Source: a gamma proteobacterium HTCC2207
GTDB lineage: Bacteria; Pseudomonadota; Gammaproteobacteria; Pseudomonadales; Porticoccaceae
Direction: 5' to 3'
Assembly: GCA_905182855.1 (NCBI GenBank)
Contig: CAJJDA010000010.1
Location: 62,001-126,000, forward strand
DNA: 64,000 nucleotides
Translations under genes and position numbers: made by a program
Notes under the pieces: model-generated
What the model was told of the DNA's origin: nothing
Database searches by the model: none
What the model saw: only the letters and a program-made list of their open reading frames with translations
Part shown: one piece after another, positions 1 through 9,293 of the stretch
Position numbering within the stretch: position 1 is the first letter of the stretch
Layout of the letters: the number at the start of each line of letters is the position of its first letter

Positions 1-821
1 ATGTCGGTGTGCGACCCAGTGAACGGTATGCACCATATGTTTGATCAGGTCCTGGCCAAGCACTATTTTGCGCCAGCGCCTCAGATTGGTGTGGATGAAC
101 CATGGGATGAGGATGATATCGCTGAGTTTTCCGCAATAATAGCAGCCAAAAAAGATCAATTAGCCGCGGTCATTTTGGAACCTATTGTTCAGGGTGCCGG
201 GGGTATGCGCTTTTATTCTCCGGAGTATTTGCGGCGGGTACGTGAACTCTGTGATGAGCACGATGTGCTGTTAATCGCCGATGAAATTGCTACAGGTTTT
301 GGTCGTACAGGTAAGTTATTTGCCTGTGAATGGGCTGGTTTGCCCCTGACATTATGTGTCTAGGTAAGGCCATTACGGGCGGTTATATGACACTTGCGGC
401 AACCCTTTGCAGTGCGGAGGTCAGCCGTGGTATCTGCGAAGGTGAGGCTGGTTGCTTTATGCATGGCCCCACTTTTATGGGTAATCCCTTGGCCTGTGCA
501 GTGGCCAATGCGAGTCTTGAGCTACTCTTAAGCAGTGATTGGGAGGCAAATATAAGACGTATTGAGGCGTCGCTCAGTACTGAGTTGTTGCGCTTTGACG
601 GCATTGAGGCTGTTGCACAAACAAGGGTACTTGGCGGCATTGGGGTTATCGAAATGAAAGTCGCTGTGAATCTGGCTGAAATTCAAAAACAGTTTGTGGC
701 CGAGGGCATTTGGGTGCGTCCCTTTGGCAAATTGGTCTACGTAATGCCGCCTTATATCATAAAGGAGGAGGAACTCAGCAGACTGATGCAGGGTATTTTC
801 AATGTCCTCTCGACAGCCTGA
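1..821 (+). CDS. bioA: Adenosylmethionine-8-amino-7-oxononanoate aminotransferase, 5' partial, frameshifted
   Basis: PLP-dependent transaminase of biotin synthesis that converts 7-keto-8-aminopelargonate to 7,8-diaminopelargonate with S-adenosylmethionine as amino donor. The window opens inside the gene: the first residues ([11 protein letters not shown]) match an internal BioA stretch, so the N-terminal third lies upstream. The cofactor region [19 protein letters not shown] is in frame 1, but the PLP-lysine motif [11 protein letters not shown] and the [25 protein letters not shown] region are in frame 3. Adding one base near position 343 (ggtttgcccc) joins them as [13 protein letters not shown], which is what the family has. 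As read, frame 1 stops at 361-363. Both halves are highly conserved, so I take this as a sequence error rather than a decayed gene. The family call is very secure; the frameshift cause is inference. Confidence 0.9.
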
Positions 822-905
822 TTAAGCAATCTAAACACAGATCTCAGTACCTGTCGCCGCGGACCTGAAAATCTCCATTGGTGAAAGCCGCGTACTGCAA
901 TTATA

Positions 906-1793
906 ATGAAAGCCTTTAACCAGTCGGATTGTTCGATGTCCATTCGTAAAAATCAGCTAGAAGCCAACAAGTTACAAAAGAGGCTGCGGCGTAACGTCGG
1001 TCAGGCGGTCGCTGACTACAATATGATCGAATCGGGTGACCGTATTATGGTTTGCCTGTCTGGCGGTAAAGATTCTTACGCCATGTTAGATATCTTAATG
1101 AACCTGCAAAAGAATGCACCTATCGATTTTGAGCTGATAGCGGTTAATCTCGACCAAAAACAACCGGGCTTTCCTGAGGCTGTTTTGCCAGCCTATTTAG
1201 ATGGTTTGGATATTGAATACCATATCCTTGAGAAAGATACCTATAGCATCGTTACTAGCAAGATCCCAGAAGGTAAAACCTATTGCAGCCTCTGTTCGCG
1301 TCTGCGTCGAGGCACCCTGTATGGTTTTGCTGAGCAGATTGGCGCGACGAAAGTGGCGTTAGGTCATCACCGAGACGATATTGTTGAAACGTTGTTTCTA
1401 AATATGTTCTTCCAAGGCAAACTCAAAGCTATGCCGCCGAAACTTCTTTCTGATGATAAGAAAAATATTTTAATTCGGCCTTTGGCTTATTGCCGTGAGA
1501 CCGATCTAATCGCACTGGCCGAACTTAAGCAATTTCCAATTATTCCCTGTAATCTCTGTGGGTCTCAAGATGGTTTGCAGCGCAACGTGGTGAAGTCGAT
1601 GCTGATTGGTTGGGAGCGAGAGTTTCCGGGTCGCATTGATAGTATATTTGGGGCTATCAAAAATATATCACCGTCTCAATTAGCAGATGTTAGCCTCTTC
1701 GATTTTACCGGACTGCAGTTGGATCGAGGGACGTTGAGTGACTCTGCTACCCTTGAGGTAGAGACGCATATTCGAGCGCTCAATCTTTCATAA
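906..1793 (+). CDS. ttcA: tRNA 2-thiocytidine biosynthesis protein TtcA
   Basis: Iron-sulfur ATPase that thiolates cytidine 32 of certain tRNAs. At 295 residues it has the PP-loop SGGKDSY (residues 52-58), the paired cysteines CSLC (127-130) and PCNLC (215-218) that ligate the [4Fe-4S] cluster, and the ALGHHRDD segment of the family. The open frame begins at ATG 906, but E. coli TtcA begins close to the ATG at 936 ([19 protein letters not shown]); neither has a strong ribosome site, so the start may be 30 bases further in. It stands alone between bioA and putP on the same strand. No sign of damage. Confidence 0.95.
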   Translation: MKAFNQSDCSMSIRKNQLEANKLQKRLRRNVGQAVADYNMIESGDRIMVCLSGGKDSYAMLDILMNLQKNAPIDFELIAVNLDQKQPGFPEAVLPAYLDGLDIEYHILEKDTYSIVTSKIPEGKTYCSLCSRLRRGTLYGFAEQIGATKVALGHHRDDIVETLFLNMFFQGKLKAMPPKLLSDDKKNILIRPLAYCRETDLIALAELKQFPIIPCNLCGSQDGLQRNVVKSMLIGWEREFPGRIDSIFGAIKNISPSQLADVSLFDFTGLQLDRGTLSDSATLEVETHIRALNLS

Positions 1794-1811
1794 TAAAACT
1801 AAGAGGCCATT

Positions 1812-3308
1812 ATGCCCCCATTGTCTGCGTCAACCGTTATTGCTTTTATTGTCTATGTGGTTATCGTTTTAGCCATTGGTGTTTATGCCTATGTGCGCAC
1901 CAAAAATGCATCAGACTACTTTTTGGGTGGTAGAAATCTTTCTCCAGCTGTGGCTGCCATCAGTGCTGGAGCCTCCGATATGAGTGGTTGGGTTCTGTTG
2001 GGACTGCCCGGTTATGCCTATTTGGCGGGTCTTGAAGCGTTCTGGATTACTCTGGGTTTAACCATTGGCGTCGCGGCCAACTGGATGTTAATGGCGAAGC
2101 GGCTGCGTATCTATTCGGTGATGTTGGATGATGCGGTGACGGTGCCCTCCTATTTGCAGCGCCGTTTCGCGGATACTAAACCCTGGTTAAAAATGATCTC
2201 TGGCTTAGCCATATTGTTGTTCTTCTTGTTTTATGTGGGCTCCGGTTTGATTGCTGGGGGCAAGCTTTTTAACGCGGTGTTTGGTCTAGACTATACCGTT
2301 GCGGTCTTTTCTGGCGTGGTACTGATTCTTTTCTACACATTGTTTGGCGGGTTTTTGGCCGTATCTTGGACAGATGTTTTTCAAGGCCTGTTAATGCTGA
2401 CGGCCCTTATTGCGGTGCCTGTTTTGGTAATAGGAAAGGCGGGGGGACTTGGAGGTTTTGGTGATCAGGTTGCGACGGTCAATCCTGAACTACTCAATAT
2501 TTTTACCAATGCCAAAGGTGAGTCTTTAAGTATCTTGGAGATTGTCAGTCTGTTAGGTTGGGGTCTGGGTTACTTCGGTCTGCCCCATGTTCTGGCGCGA
2601 TTTAAGGCTATCCGATCGGCGGATGAGGTGGGTATCGCGACTGCAATCGGAGTGAGCTGGTCCTTTGTTGGCTATTTAATGGCAATTCTGGTGGGGCTGT
2701 GTGGAACCGTCTACCTTGCTGATCCACTGCTGGATTCGGAACGTGTGTTTATTGAGTTGACCGGTTTGATTTTTCATCCAGTTATTGCCGGAGTGCTACT
2801 TGCGGCGATTCTGGCGGCCATCATGAGCACGGTAGATTCCCAGTTGCTAGTTTGCTCCGCTACCCTAGCGGAAGACCTTTATCCGATGCTTGTGAAGCAG
2901 TCATTAACCGCAGAAAAGCGCCTACAAATTGGTCGTATAGCCGTCGTTGCGCTAGCGCTGTTAGCCACGGTTTTGGCGATGAGGCCAGACAGTAAAGTGC
3001 TGGATGTTGTTTCCTATGCCTGGGCTGGGTTGGGTGCCTCTCTGGGCCCGGCAATTTTGCTTAGCCTATACTGGCGAGGCATGTCTGCCGCAGGCGCACT
3101 GGCGGGTATATTGGTCGGTGGTGGCACGGTAATTATTTGGGAGGCGCTGGGCAGTGCTAGCTATAGCAGTGATATTTTCGATCTGTTCTCACTGGTGCCG
3201 GGTTTTATCTTCGCCTTGATCGCTATATTTTTGGTGACGCGGTTGGGCGGTGAAACTGAGAATCCTGAGGTGCTCGAGCAATTTGATAGGATGCGCAACA
3301 CACTTTAG
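1812..3308 (+). CDS. putP: Sodium/proline symporter PutP (SSS family)
   Basis: Inner-membrane Na+/proline symporter, 498 residues, the normal length for the family. About thirteen hydrophobic segments can be read, starting with the first helix at residues 5-27 followed by RTKNASDYFLGGRNLSP, a hallmark of the solute:sodium symporter family. GASDMSGWVLLGLPG (about 54-68) carries the Na+/substrate residues, and AIMSTVDSQLLVCS near residue 340 is the other conserved block. It begins 18 bases after ttcA. It fits the sodium theme of the window (Oad and Nqr pumps). Substrate assignment rests on close resemblance to PutP, not on direct proof. Confidence 0.9.
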   Translation: MPPLSASTVIAFIVYVVIVLAIGVYAYVRTKNASDYFLGGRNLSPAVAAISAGASDMSGWVLLGLPGYAYLAGLEAFWITLGLTIGVAANWMLMAKRLRIYSVMLDDAVTVPSYLQRRFADTKPWLKMISGLAILLFFLFYVGSGLIAGGKLFNAVFGLDYTVAVFSGVVLILFYTLFGGFLAVSWTDVFQGLLMLTALIAVPVLVIGKAGGLGGFGDQVATVNPELLNIFTNAKGESLSILEIVSLLGWGLGYFGLPHVLARFKAIRSADEVGIATAIGVSWSFVGYLMAILVGLCGTVYLADPLLDSERVFIELTGLIFHPVIAGVLLAAILAAIMSTVDSQLLVCSATLAEDLYPMLVKQSLTAEKRLQIGRIAVVALALLATVLAMRPDSKVLDVVSYAWAGLGASLGPAILLSLYWRGMSAAGALAGILVGGGTVIIWEALGSASYSSDIFDLFSLVPGFIFALIAIFLVTRLGGETENPEVLEQFDRMRNTL

Positions 3309-3312
3309 GCTG

Positions 3313-3370
3313 AAGAGACTCGCTATCGGTGCGAAGTCGTTAGGTATATATAGCGTATTGTTAGTCTCTT
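3313..3370. repeat. Long imperfect inverted repeat between convergent putP and argS
   Basis: AAGAGACT at 3313-3320 is followed at once by CGCTAT (3321-3326). ATAGCG (3350-3355) and AGTCTCTT (3363-3370) mirror these on the other side, with a 7-base bulge. Together they could form a long hairpin between the two convergent genes. There is no T-run, so it is not a standard intrinsic terminator; it may still block or protect transcripts from either side. Confidence 0.45.
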
Positions 3371-3452
3371 TAGCGCTGTGAATACTGAATGGGGCTGCTT
3401 GATTTTTTTGTGACCACGGTTGTTCAAAGTCTAGGTAGGATTCTAGCGTACG

Positions 3453-5174
3453 CTACATTTTTTCCATCACGTCAATACCTAACAGATCTAAACCCTGAGC
3501 CAGTGTAGCGGCAGTCAGCGCGCAAAGTTGCAAGCGGCTATGCTGTGTTTTTTCAGGGACGCCTGCTTTGACTACAGGGCAGTGTTCGTAAAACGACATA
3601 TACACGCTGGCTAGTTCGTAGAGGTAGGCGCACAGGGTGTGCGGATAGCAGTCTGCAGCAATCTGATCAATCACTTCGTCAAACTGCAGTAGCTTTAAGG
3701 CGAGAGTTTTTTCTTCTGCAGCAACAATCTCTATCGGCGCTGAAAACGTCTCCGGGTCAATATCGGCCTTACGGAAGATACTACGAATTCTGGTGTAGGC
3801 ATATTGCAGGTACGGCGCGGTGTTGCCGTCAAAGGACATCATTGCGTCCCAGTCAAAAACATAATCATTGGTTCGAGTGATACTTAGGTCGGCATATTTA
3901 ATGGCGCCAATGCCTATTTTGCGTGCCACCGCTTTTATTTCAGTTTCATTGAGGTCGGTATTTTTTTCACGCATCAGTCGCTCAGCGCGCTCGATGGCCT
4001 CTACTAGAAAGTCTGCCAGTTTGACGGTACCGCCAGTACGAGTTTTAAAGGGTTTGCCATCTGGGCCCATCATAGTGCCAAAGGGATGATGTTCCAGACT
4101 AACGGTTGGCGGCACAAATTGCGCTTTACGACCCGTGGCAAAGACCTGCTTCATGTGCAGAGATTGACGAGCATCAATAAAGTACAGGATGCGGTCGGCC
4201 TTAAGCGTATTGACTCGGTGACGCAGTGCGGCTAAATCACTGGTAGCATAAAGAAATCCACCGCCAGATTTTTGTACGATCATCGGTGATGGGTTGCCAT
4301 TTTTATCCGCTAGTTCTGCCAAGAAGACTACCTTGGCGCCCTCAGATTCTACAGCCAAACCCAGATCAACTAAGTCTTTGACCACGGTGTCGAGATCATC
4401 ATTGTAGGCACTTTCAGCTTTGACGTGCTCTTCGGTTAGTCCGACATTAAGTTCCTGATAGATCTCTAAGCTATGCGCCACAGACACGGTGATAAATTTC
4501 TGCCATAGACCCCGACAGTGCTGATCGCCAGATTGTAATTTCACGACATAGGCTCTCGCACGATCGGCAAACTCTGGATCGGCATCAAAGTGTTTTTTCG
4601 ACTGCTGATAGAACACTTCTAAATCATTCAGCGCTAATGCTGCTTGCTCGCCTTCGCCAAGATGTTCTTCGAGCTCCGCAATCAACATACCAAACTGAGT
4701 ACCCCAGTCGCCCATATGATTCTGACGAATAACTTCGTGACCCTGATATTCGAGCACTCGCGCCAAGGTATCGCCGATAATAGTGGTACGCAGATGTCCG
4801 ACATGCATCTCTTTGGCGAGGTTTGGGGAGGAGTAATCGACGACTACAGTCTGCTGATCCCTCGCCGGGCCGGCCTTTGGTTCACCGAGACTGTCGGCTA
4901 AAAACGCATTGCTTAGACCGATATTGATAAAACCAGGGCCGGCAATTTCTAGGGTCTCTGCGATGCCGTCAAGATCGAGATTATCGAGAATTTTTTGCGC
5001 CAGTTCACGAGGAGGCATCGCCAGCCGCTTGGCTGCGGCCATAGCGCCATTAGCCTGATAGTCACCAAACTGCGCTTTACCGCCCAAAGCTAAAGTCGGA
5101 GAGCATTCACTGGGAATTCCAGCAGCCTGCATGGCGACTAAAAATCGCTGATTGAGAAGCTCTTTAATGCGCAT
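3453..5174 (-). CDS. argS: Arginyl-tRNA synthetase
   Basis: Class I aminoacyl-tRNA synthetase that charges tRNA-Arg. The frame is open from 5240, but I choose ATG at 5174 ([11 protein letters not shown]) because GAGGAA sits correctly upstream and the homologues begin there; this gives 573 residues. Visible parts: N-terminal additional domain (to about 110) with the [12 protein letters not shown] signature (HIGH-like motif at 124-127), the KMSK-equivalent KPFKTR (374-379), and the C-terminal DALR anticodon-binding domain ending at IDVMEKM. Transcribed away from oadG and toward putP. Nothing odd seen. Confidence 0.96.
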   Translation of the reverse strand: MRIKELLNQRFLVAMQAAGIPSECSPTLALGGKAQFGDYQANGAMAAAKRLAMPPRELAQKILDNLDLDGIAETLEIAGPGFINIGLSNAFLADSLGEPKAGPARDQQTVVVDYSSPNLAKEMHVGHLRTTIIGDTLARVLEYQGHEVIRQNHMGDWGTQFGMLIAELEEHLGEGEQAALALNDLEVFYQQSKKHFDADPEFADRARAYVVKLQSGDQHCRGLWQKFITVSVAHSLEIYQELNVGLTEEHVKAESAYNDDLDTVVKDLVDLGLAVESEGAKVVFLAELADKNGNPSPMIVQKSGGGFLYATSDLAALRHRVNTLKADRILYFIDARQSLHMKQVFATGRKAQFVPPTVSLEHHPFGTMMGPDGKPFKTRTGGTVKLADFLVEAIERAERLMREKNTDLNETEIKAVARKIGIGAIKYADLSITRTNDYVFDWDAMMSFDGNTAPYLQYAYTRIRSIFRKADIDPETFSAPIEIVAAEEKTLALKLLQFDEVIDQIAADCYPHTLCAYLYELASVYMSFYEHCPVVKAGVPEKTQHSRLQLCALTAATLAQGLDLLGIDVMEKM

Positions 5175-5338
5175 TATTGTGTTTTCCTCGATTTGACCGA
5201 TTATGAGTTCGGATTGTAGGTTTCCCGTTACGGAAAGCAAAGCCTAACTTGCAAAAATCCCGCTTATTGCTATAGTTTTCACCTCAGGGCTATTGAGGAC
5301 CTCTCAAACTGCCCTCATTACATTTATGCGGGCGATTA

Positions 5339-5578
5339 ATGGACTCAATGATTATCACTCAGGGCTTGGATCTAATGTTATACGGCATGGGTACCGTGTT
5401 CACTTTTTTGACTCTGCTGGTCGGTGTCACTCTAGTCATGTCATGGTTGGTCAACAGGCTTGCGCCTGAAGAAATGGCTGTGATTTCTGCGTCGGCCCAG
5501 GTACCTCTAGTATCTGAGACTATTGAGCCGCGTATAGTCAATGCGATACAGGCCGCTCTGGACCAACATCGCTCGTAA
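5339..5578 (+). CDS. oadG: Oxaloacetate decarboxylase gamma chain
   Basis: Small membrane subunit (79 residues) of the Na+-pumping oxaloacetate decarboxylase. One hydrophobic segment (about 12-36, LYGMGTVFTFLTLLVGVTLVM) is followed by a short charged tail; in known complexes the tail binds the alpha subunit and zinc. A second ATG at 5348 (MIITQGLDLML) is an equally possible start, being preceded by GGA. First gene of oadGAB; oadA begins 43 bases later. The call leans on gene order plus the typical one-helix shape. Confidence 0.85.
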   Translation: MDSMIITQGLDLMLYGMGTVFTFLTLLVGVTLVMSWLVNRLAPEEMAVISASAQVPLVSETIEPRIVNAIQAALDQHRS

Positions 5579-5621
5579 TTAAAACGTTTTATTCATTTAA
5601 CTGGACTCCACCAACACGGAC

Positions 5622-7406
5622 ATGACCATGCCTTCTAAGCCTGCCGCGCTCGGTATAACTGAAGTTGTTCTTCGCGATGCTCACCAATCCCTTTTTGCGA
5701 CCCGCATGCGTATCGACGATATGCTGCCGATTGCTGAGAAACTCGATCAGATTGGCTATTGGTCAATGGAATCCTGGGGTGGTGCGACCTTCGATTCCTG
5801 TATCCGCTTTTTAGGCGAAGACCCTTGGGACCGCATTCGTGAAATTAAAAAGGTGATGCCGAATACGCCTCAGCAGATGTTATTCCGTGGCCAGAATATT
5901 CTCGGTTACCGTCATTACGCCGACGATGTGGTTGAAAAGTTCGTTGAGCGCGCGGCCGTTAATGGTATTGACGTGTTTCGTGTGTTTGATGCGATGAACG
6001 ACATGCGCAATTTAGAGACAGCGCTGCGCGCGGTTAAGCAGGTTGGAAAACATGCGCAGGGCACTATCTCGTATACAGTGAGTCCAGTGCACACCACCGA
6101 ACTATGGGTTGATCAGGCGCGACAGATCGAGGATGCAGGTGCCGATTCAATCTGTATCAAAGATATGGCGGGGCTGTTAACGCCCTATGTCGGTTTTGAT
6201 TTAGTGGCAAGACTAAAAAAAGCGGTAAACATTCCTATCCAGTTACACGCTCATGCGACGACGGGCTTGTCGACTAGCACAATCATGAAATGTGTAGAAG
6301 CCGGAATCGATAATGTGGACACGGCAATTTCATCCATGTCGATGACCTATGGTCATTCTGCGACCGAGTCAGTGGTTTCCATTTTTCAGGGTACCGACCA
6401 TGACACTGGCCTGAACATTGAAAAACTCGAGGAGATCGCGGCCTACTTTAGAGAGGTGCGGAAGAAGTACGTTGAATTTGAAGGTTCCATGCGTGGTGTT
6501 GATTCGCGCATCTTGGTGGCTCAGGTGCCTGGTGGCATGCTCACCAATATGGAAGGCCAGTTGCGCCAGCAGGGTGCCGAAGACCGGCTTGATGAGGTGT
6601 TATCTGAAATACCCCGTGTGCGTGAAGATCTGGGTTATATCCCTCTGGTAACGCCGACCTCGCAAATTGTAGGCACCCAGGCAGTACTCAATATCCTTAC
6701 CGGTGAGCGCTACAAGTCGATTTCAAAAGAAACGGCAGGTGTCTTGCGAGGCGAATATGGCGCAACACCGGCACCCATGAATGCGCAGTTGCAGGCGCGA
6801 GTGTTGGATGAGGGCGAAGAAGTGATCACCTGCCGTCCGGCGGATAACATTAAACCTGAGCTGGAGGCCCTGACGTCAGAACTTGCTGGGCTGTGCGCAG
6901 CACATGAGTTTGAGTTGATCGCCGGAGAAGGGCAGATTGATGATGTCTTGACCTATGCACTCTTTCCGCAGGTCGGGTTGAAGTTTTTACAGAACAGGAA
7001 TAACCCTGAGGCCTTTGAGCCGGTGCCGACTGGCAAGCCAGCAGTGCAGACCAATAAGGCGGGTGACGAAATTTACACGGTTGAGGTGGAGGGGAAGTCC
7101 TATACCGTCAGCGTTGCCAATGGTGGCGAGATTAATGGCATAGCGCCTGTTGGTGATGTGGTGGTTGCGGCCAGTGCGGTTGCAGCTACCGGCGGCGACC
7201 CGGTGAAGGCGCCGTTGGCAGGGACTGTGGTCAAGGTGTTGGTCCAGCCGGGACAAGCAGTGACAGAAGGCGAGGCAATTATTATTCTTGAAGCGATGAA
7301 GATGGAGACCTCAATCAGCGCACCATCCACAGGCAATATTATTGAGGTACGTATTCAGGCCGGCGATAACTGCGTGGTGGGTGATGTTTTAGTCACCCTG
7401 GCTTAA
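5622..7406 (+). CDS. oadA: Oxaloacetate decarboxylase alpha chain (biotin carboxyltransferase subunit)
   Basis: Soluble subunit that moves the carboxyl group of oxaloacetate to biotin. 594 residues, full length. The N-terminal TIM-barrel carboxyltransferase domain starts with [16 protein letters not shown] and contains DAMNDMRN and LHAHATTG (the HxH metal-binding site); a conserved linker follows; the C-terminal biotinyl domain (about 525-594) carries EAMKMET with the biotin lysine at residue 560. An alternative ATG lies at 5628. It lies between oadG and oadB, 13 bases before oadB, so it is part of one transcript. Confidence 0.96.
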   Translation: MTMPSKPAALGITEVVLRDAHQSLFATRMRIDDMLPIAEKLDQIGYWSMESWGGATFDSCIRFLGEDPWDRIREIKKVMPNTPQQMLFRGQNILGYRHYADDVVEKFVERAAVNGIDVFRVFDAMNDMRNLETALRAVKQVGKHAQGTISYTVSPVHTTELWVDQARQIEDAGADSICIKDMAGLLTPYVGFDLVARLKKAVNIPIQLHAHATTGLSTSTIMKCVEAGIDNVDTAISSMSMTYGHSATESVVSIFQGTDHDTGLNIEKLEEIAAYFREVRKKYVEFEGSMRGVDSRILVAQVPGGMLTNMEGQLRQQGAEDRLDEVLSEIPRVREDLGYIPLVTPTSQIVGTQAVLNILTGERYKSISKETAGVLRGEYGATPAPMNAQLQARVLDEGEEVITCRPADNIKPELEALTSELAGLCAAHEFELIAGEGQIDDVLTYALFPQVGLKFLQNRNNPEAFEPVPTGKPAVQTNKAGDEIYTVEVEGKSYTVSVANGGEINGIAPVGDVVVAASAVAATGGDPVKAPLAGTVVKVLVQPGQAVTEGEAIIILEAMKMETSISAPSTGNIIEVRIQAGDNCVVGDVLVTLA

Positions 7407-7419
7407 GGAGTCGCTGAGG

Positions 7420-8592
7420 ATGGATAATTTGATCAGTTTATGGGCCAGTTCTGGCCTGGCGCAGATGCAGTCCGGCCAGTTTATTATGATGATAGTGGGT
7501 TTGGTACTGCTGTATTTGGCAATTAATAAAGGCTTTGAGCCGCTGCTATTGGTCCCTATCGGTTTTGGTACTCTGCTAGCCAACATTCCTGGGGCGGCGT
7601 TTGATGTAGCACCTGTCTATGACGCCATGGGCCACATGGAAAGCCCTGGCGGGCTGCTCTATTACATCTATCATGTCGGTATTGAAACCGGTCTGTTCCC
7701 GCTCGTTATCTTCATGGGCGTTGGAGCAATGACCGATTTTGGTCCACTGTTAGCCAACCCCAAAACGCTGCTTTTAGGTGCGGCGGCCCAGGTGGGTATT
7801 TTTAGCACTGTCCTGGGTGCGGTTGGCCTGAGTCATTTTGGAATCCTCGACTTTAGTATTCGCGAAGCAGCATCGATAGGTATTATTGGTGGTGCCGATG
7901 GCCCCACAGCAATCTTTGTCACCAGTAAACTAGCCCCGGATTTACTCGGCGCTATTGCAGTGGCAGCCTATTCTTATATGGCACTGGTGCCGATCATTCA
8001 GCCGCCGATTATGCGAGCGCTGACGACACCGGCTGAGCGTCAGATCAAAATGGAACAGCTGCGTTATGTGACCAAGGCTGAGCGTATTGTCTTTCCGCTT
8101 ACGCTGTTGATGCTGGTGGCTATGTTGTTGCCCGATGCTGCGCCACTGCTGGGTATGTTCTGTTTTGGTAATTTGATGCGTGAATGTGGGGTCGTTAATC
8201 GGCTTAGTGACACCACGCAAAACGCGTTGATTAATATTGTCACTATCTTTTTAGGTTTGGGGGTGGGCTCTAAAATGAGTGCGGAAAAATTTCTCAATCC
8301 TGAGACGATGGGTATTTTAGCTCTGGGCGCGGTGGCCTTTTGTATTGGCACTGCCTCAGGGGTACTGATGGCCAAGTTGATGAATGTCTTTGCCAAGCAC
8401 AAGGTCAACCCTCTAATTGGTGCTGCCGGTGTCTCAGCTGTGCCAATGGCGGCGCGCGTGGCTAATAAAGTGGGTCTTGAGTCAGATCCGCAAAACTTTC
8501 TTGTTAATGCATGCCATGGGCCCAATGTTGCCGGTGTTATCGGCTCTGCGGTGGCTGCCGGTGTAATGATCAATCTTGTCGGGGGTATGTAA
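7420..8592 (+). CDS. oadB: Oxaloacetate decarboxylase beta chain (Na+ pump)
   Basis: Membrane subunit that decarboxylates carboxybiotin and pumps Na+ out. 390 residues with about nine to eleven membrane segments. Family signatures include [28 protein letters not shown] (the aspartate is essential for Na+ translocation in Klebsiella OadB) and the C-terminal [20 protein letters not shown]. Preceded by a good ribosome site (TAAGGAG about 10 bases upstream). Last gene of oadGAB; bolA follows after 4 bases. Confidence 0.95.
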   Translation: MDNLISLWASSGLAQMQSGQFIMMIVGLVLLYLAINKGFEPLLLVPIGFGTLLANIPGAAFDVAPVYDAMGHMESPGGLLYYIYHVGIETGLFPLVIFMGVGAMTDFGPLLANPKTLLLGAAAQVGIFSTVLGAVGLSHFGILDFSIREAASIGIIGGADGPTAIFVTSKLAPDLLGAIAVAAYSYMALVPIIQPPIMRALTTPAERQIKMEQLRYVTKAERIVFPLTLLMLVAMLLPDAAPLLGMFCFGNLMRECGVVNRLSDTTQNALINIVTIFLGLGVGSKMSAEKFLNPETMGILALGAVAFCIGTASGVLMAKLMNVFAKHKVNPLIGAAGVSAVPMAARVANKVGLESDPQNFLVNACHGPNVAGVIGSAVAAGVMINLVGGM

Positions 8593-8596
8593 GTCG

Positions 8597-8916
8597 ATGG
8601 GCCCGGTAGAAAAAATTGTTACGATAAGCTGACTCAGGCCTTCAGTCCCGAACTATTGCAGGTGGATAACGAGAGCCACATGCACTCGGTGCCTGCGGGT
8701 TCTGAAAGTCATTTCAAAGTGGTTATTGTTACTGATCAGTTTGAAGGCAGACGTCTGGTGCAGCGTCACCAGAGCATCTATGCGCTGTTGGCCGATGAGT
8801 TGAAGGGTCCGGTTCATGCTTTGGCGTTGCATACCTGCACCGTTGTTGAGTGGGCCGAAAAGCAAGGCGTGGCAACGGATTCCCCTCCGTGCCTCGGAGG
8901 AAGCAAGGCAGACTAA
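8597..8916 (+). CDS. bolA: BolA family protein, apparent frameshift near its N-terminus
   Basis: Small BolA/IbaG-fold protein; the family works with monothiol glutaredoxins in iron-sulfur handling and affects cell shape. The diagnostic core ESHMHSVPAGSESHFKVV and the C-terminal HALALHTCTVVEW are clear, ending with SPPCLGGSK as in E. coli BolA. The uninterrupted frame has only a TTG start at 8656 and would lack the first helix. Upstream in that frame is DKLTQAFSPELL, which is family sequence, whereas the good ATG at 8597 (MGPVEKIVT) is in another frame. One missing base near 8621-8622 joins them. I therefore give the gene from 8597 and treat the break as a probable sequence error. Confidence 0.82.
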
Positions 8917-9293
8917 GCAGTGAGTTACCCAGGGTAATCTTGGTTGCTGTGAATTTTATTAGTTATTTCCCTTTTGCCTCAAGTCGTTAGTGCTGTGGTT
9001 CAGGCTGTCGGCGACTCGATCTGGCTTCTACAGTTAACGCACCTCGCTGATGTATGCCGCGGACGTCAAGTTATCGGTTCTGAGGTGACCCTGGAGTTAA
9101 TGCCGCGGGGGTGAATTTAAGCCGAGTGTGAAGAAAATAAGTCAGTCTGCCCCAGCGACAACCATTCACCGCATATATATACCTACTTACCGCTTTACCC
9201 TTGAGCTTGGACCCCGAGGCGCAGAGACTTCTGAGATCAGAAGTCTTTACTGTAATCGAAAACAACTATTATAAAACTCATCTAGGGGGAGTT
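8917..9293. other. Intergenic region upstream of the repeat lipoprotein
   Basis: 377 bases without a gene I can support. It holds a small inverted repeat TTACCC-A-GGGTAA at 8925-8937 just after bolA and a perfect 10-base inverted repeat at 9225-9246 (listed separately). I could not pick a convincing -35/-10 pair by eye. It most likely carries the promoter and regulatory sites of the lipoprotein gene. Confidence 0.5.
9225..9246. repeat. Perfect inverted repeat upstream of the lipoprotein gene
   Basis: AGACTTCTGA at 9225-9234, two-base spacer GA, then TCAGAAGTCT at 9237-9246. It ends 47 bases before the lipoprotein ATG. With a two-base spacer it suits a dimeric DNA-binding protein better than a stable RNA hairpin, and no T-run follows. 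Operator function is inference. Confidence 0.55.

Noticed and set aside
1..821. bioA as a true pseudogene or two separate short genes
   Set aside because: Both halves are conserved and join by one base; the same kind of break recurs in essential genes across the window.
7942..8573. Long open frames opposite oadB
   Set aside because: They lie antisense to a well-supported gene, have no family resemblance and no ribosome site.
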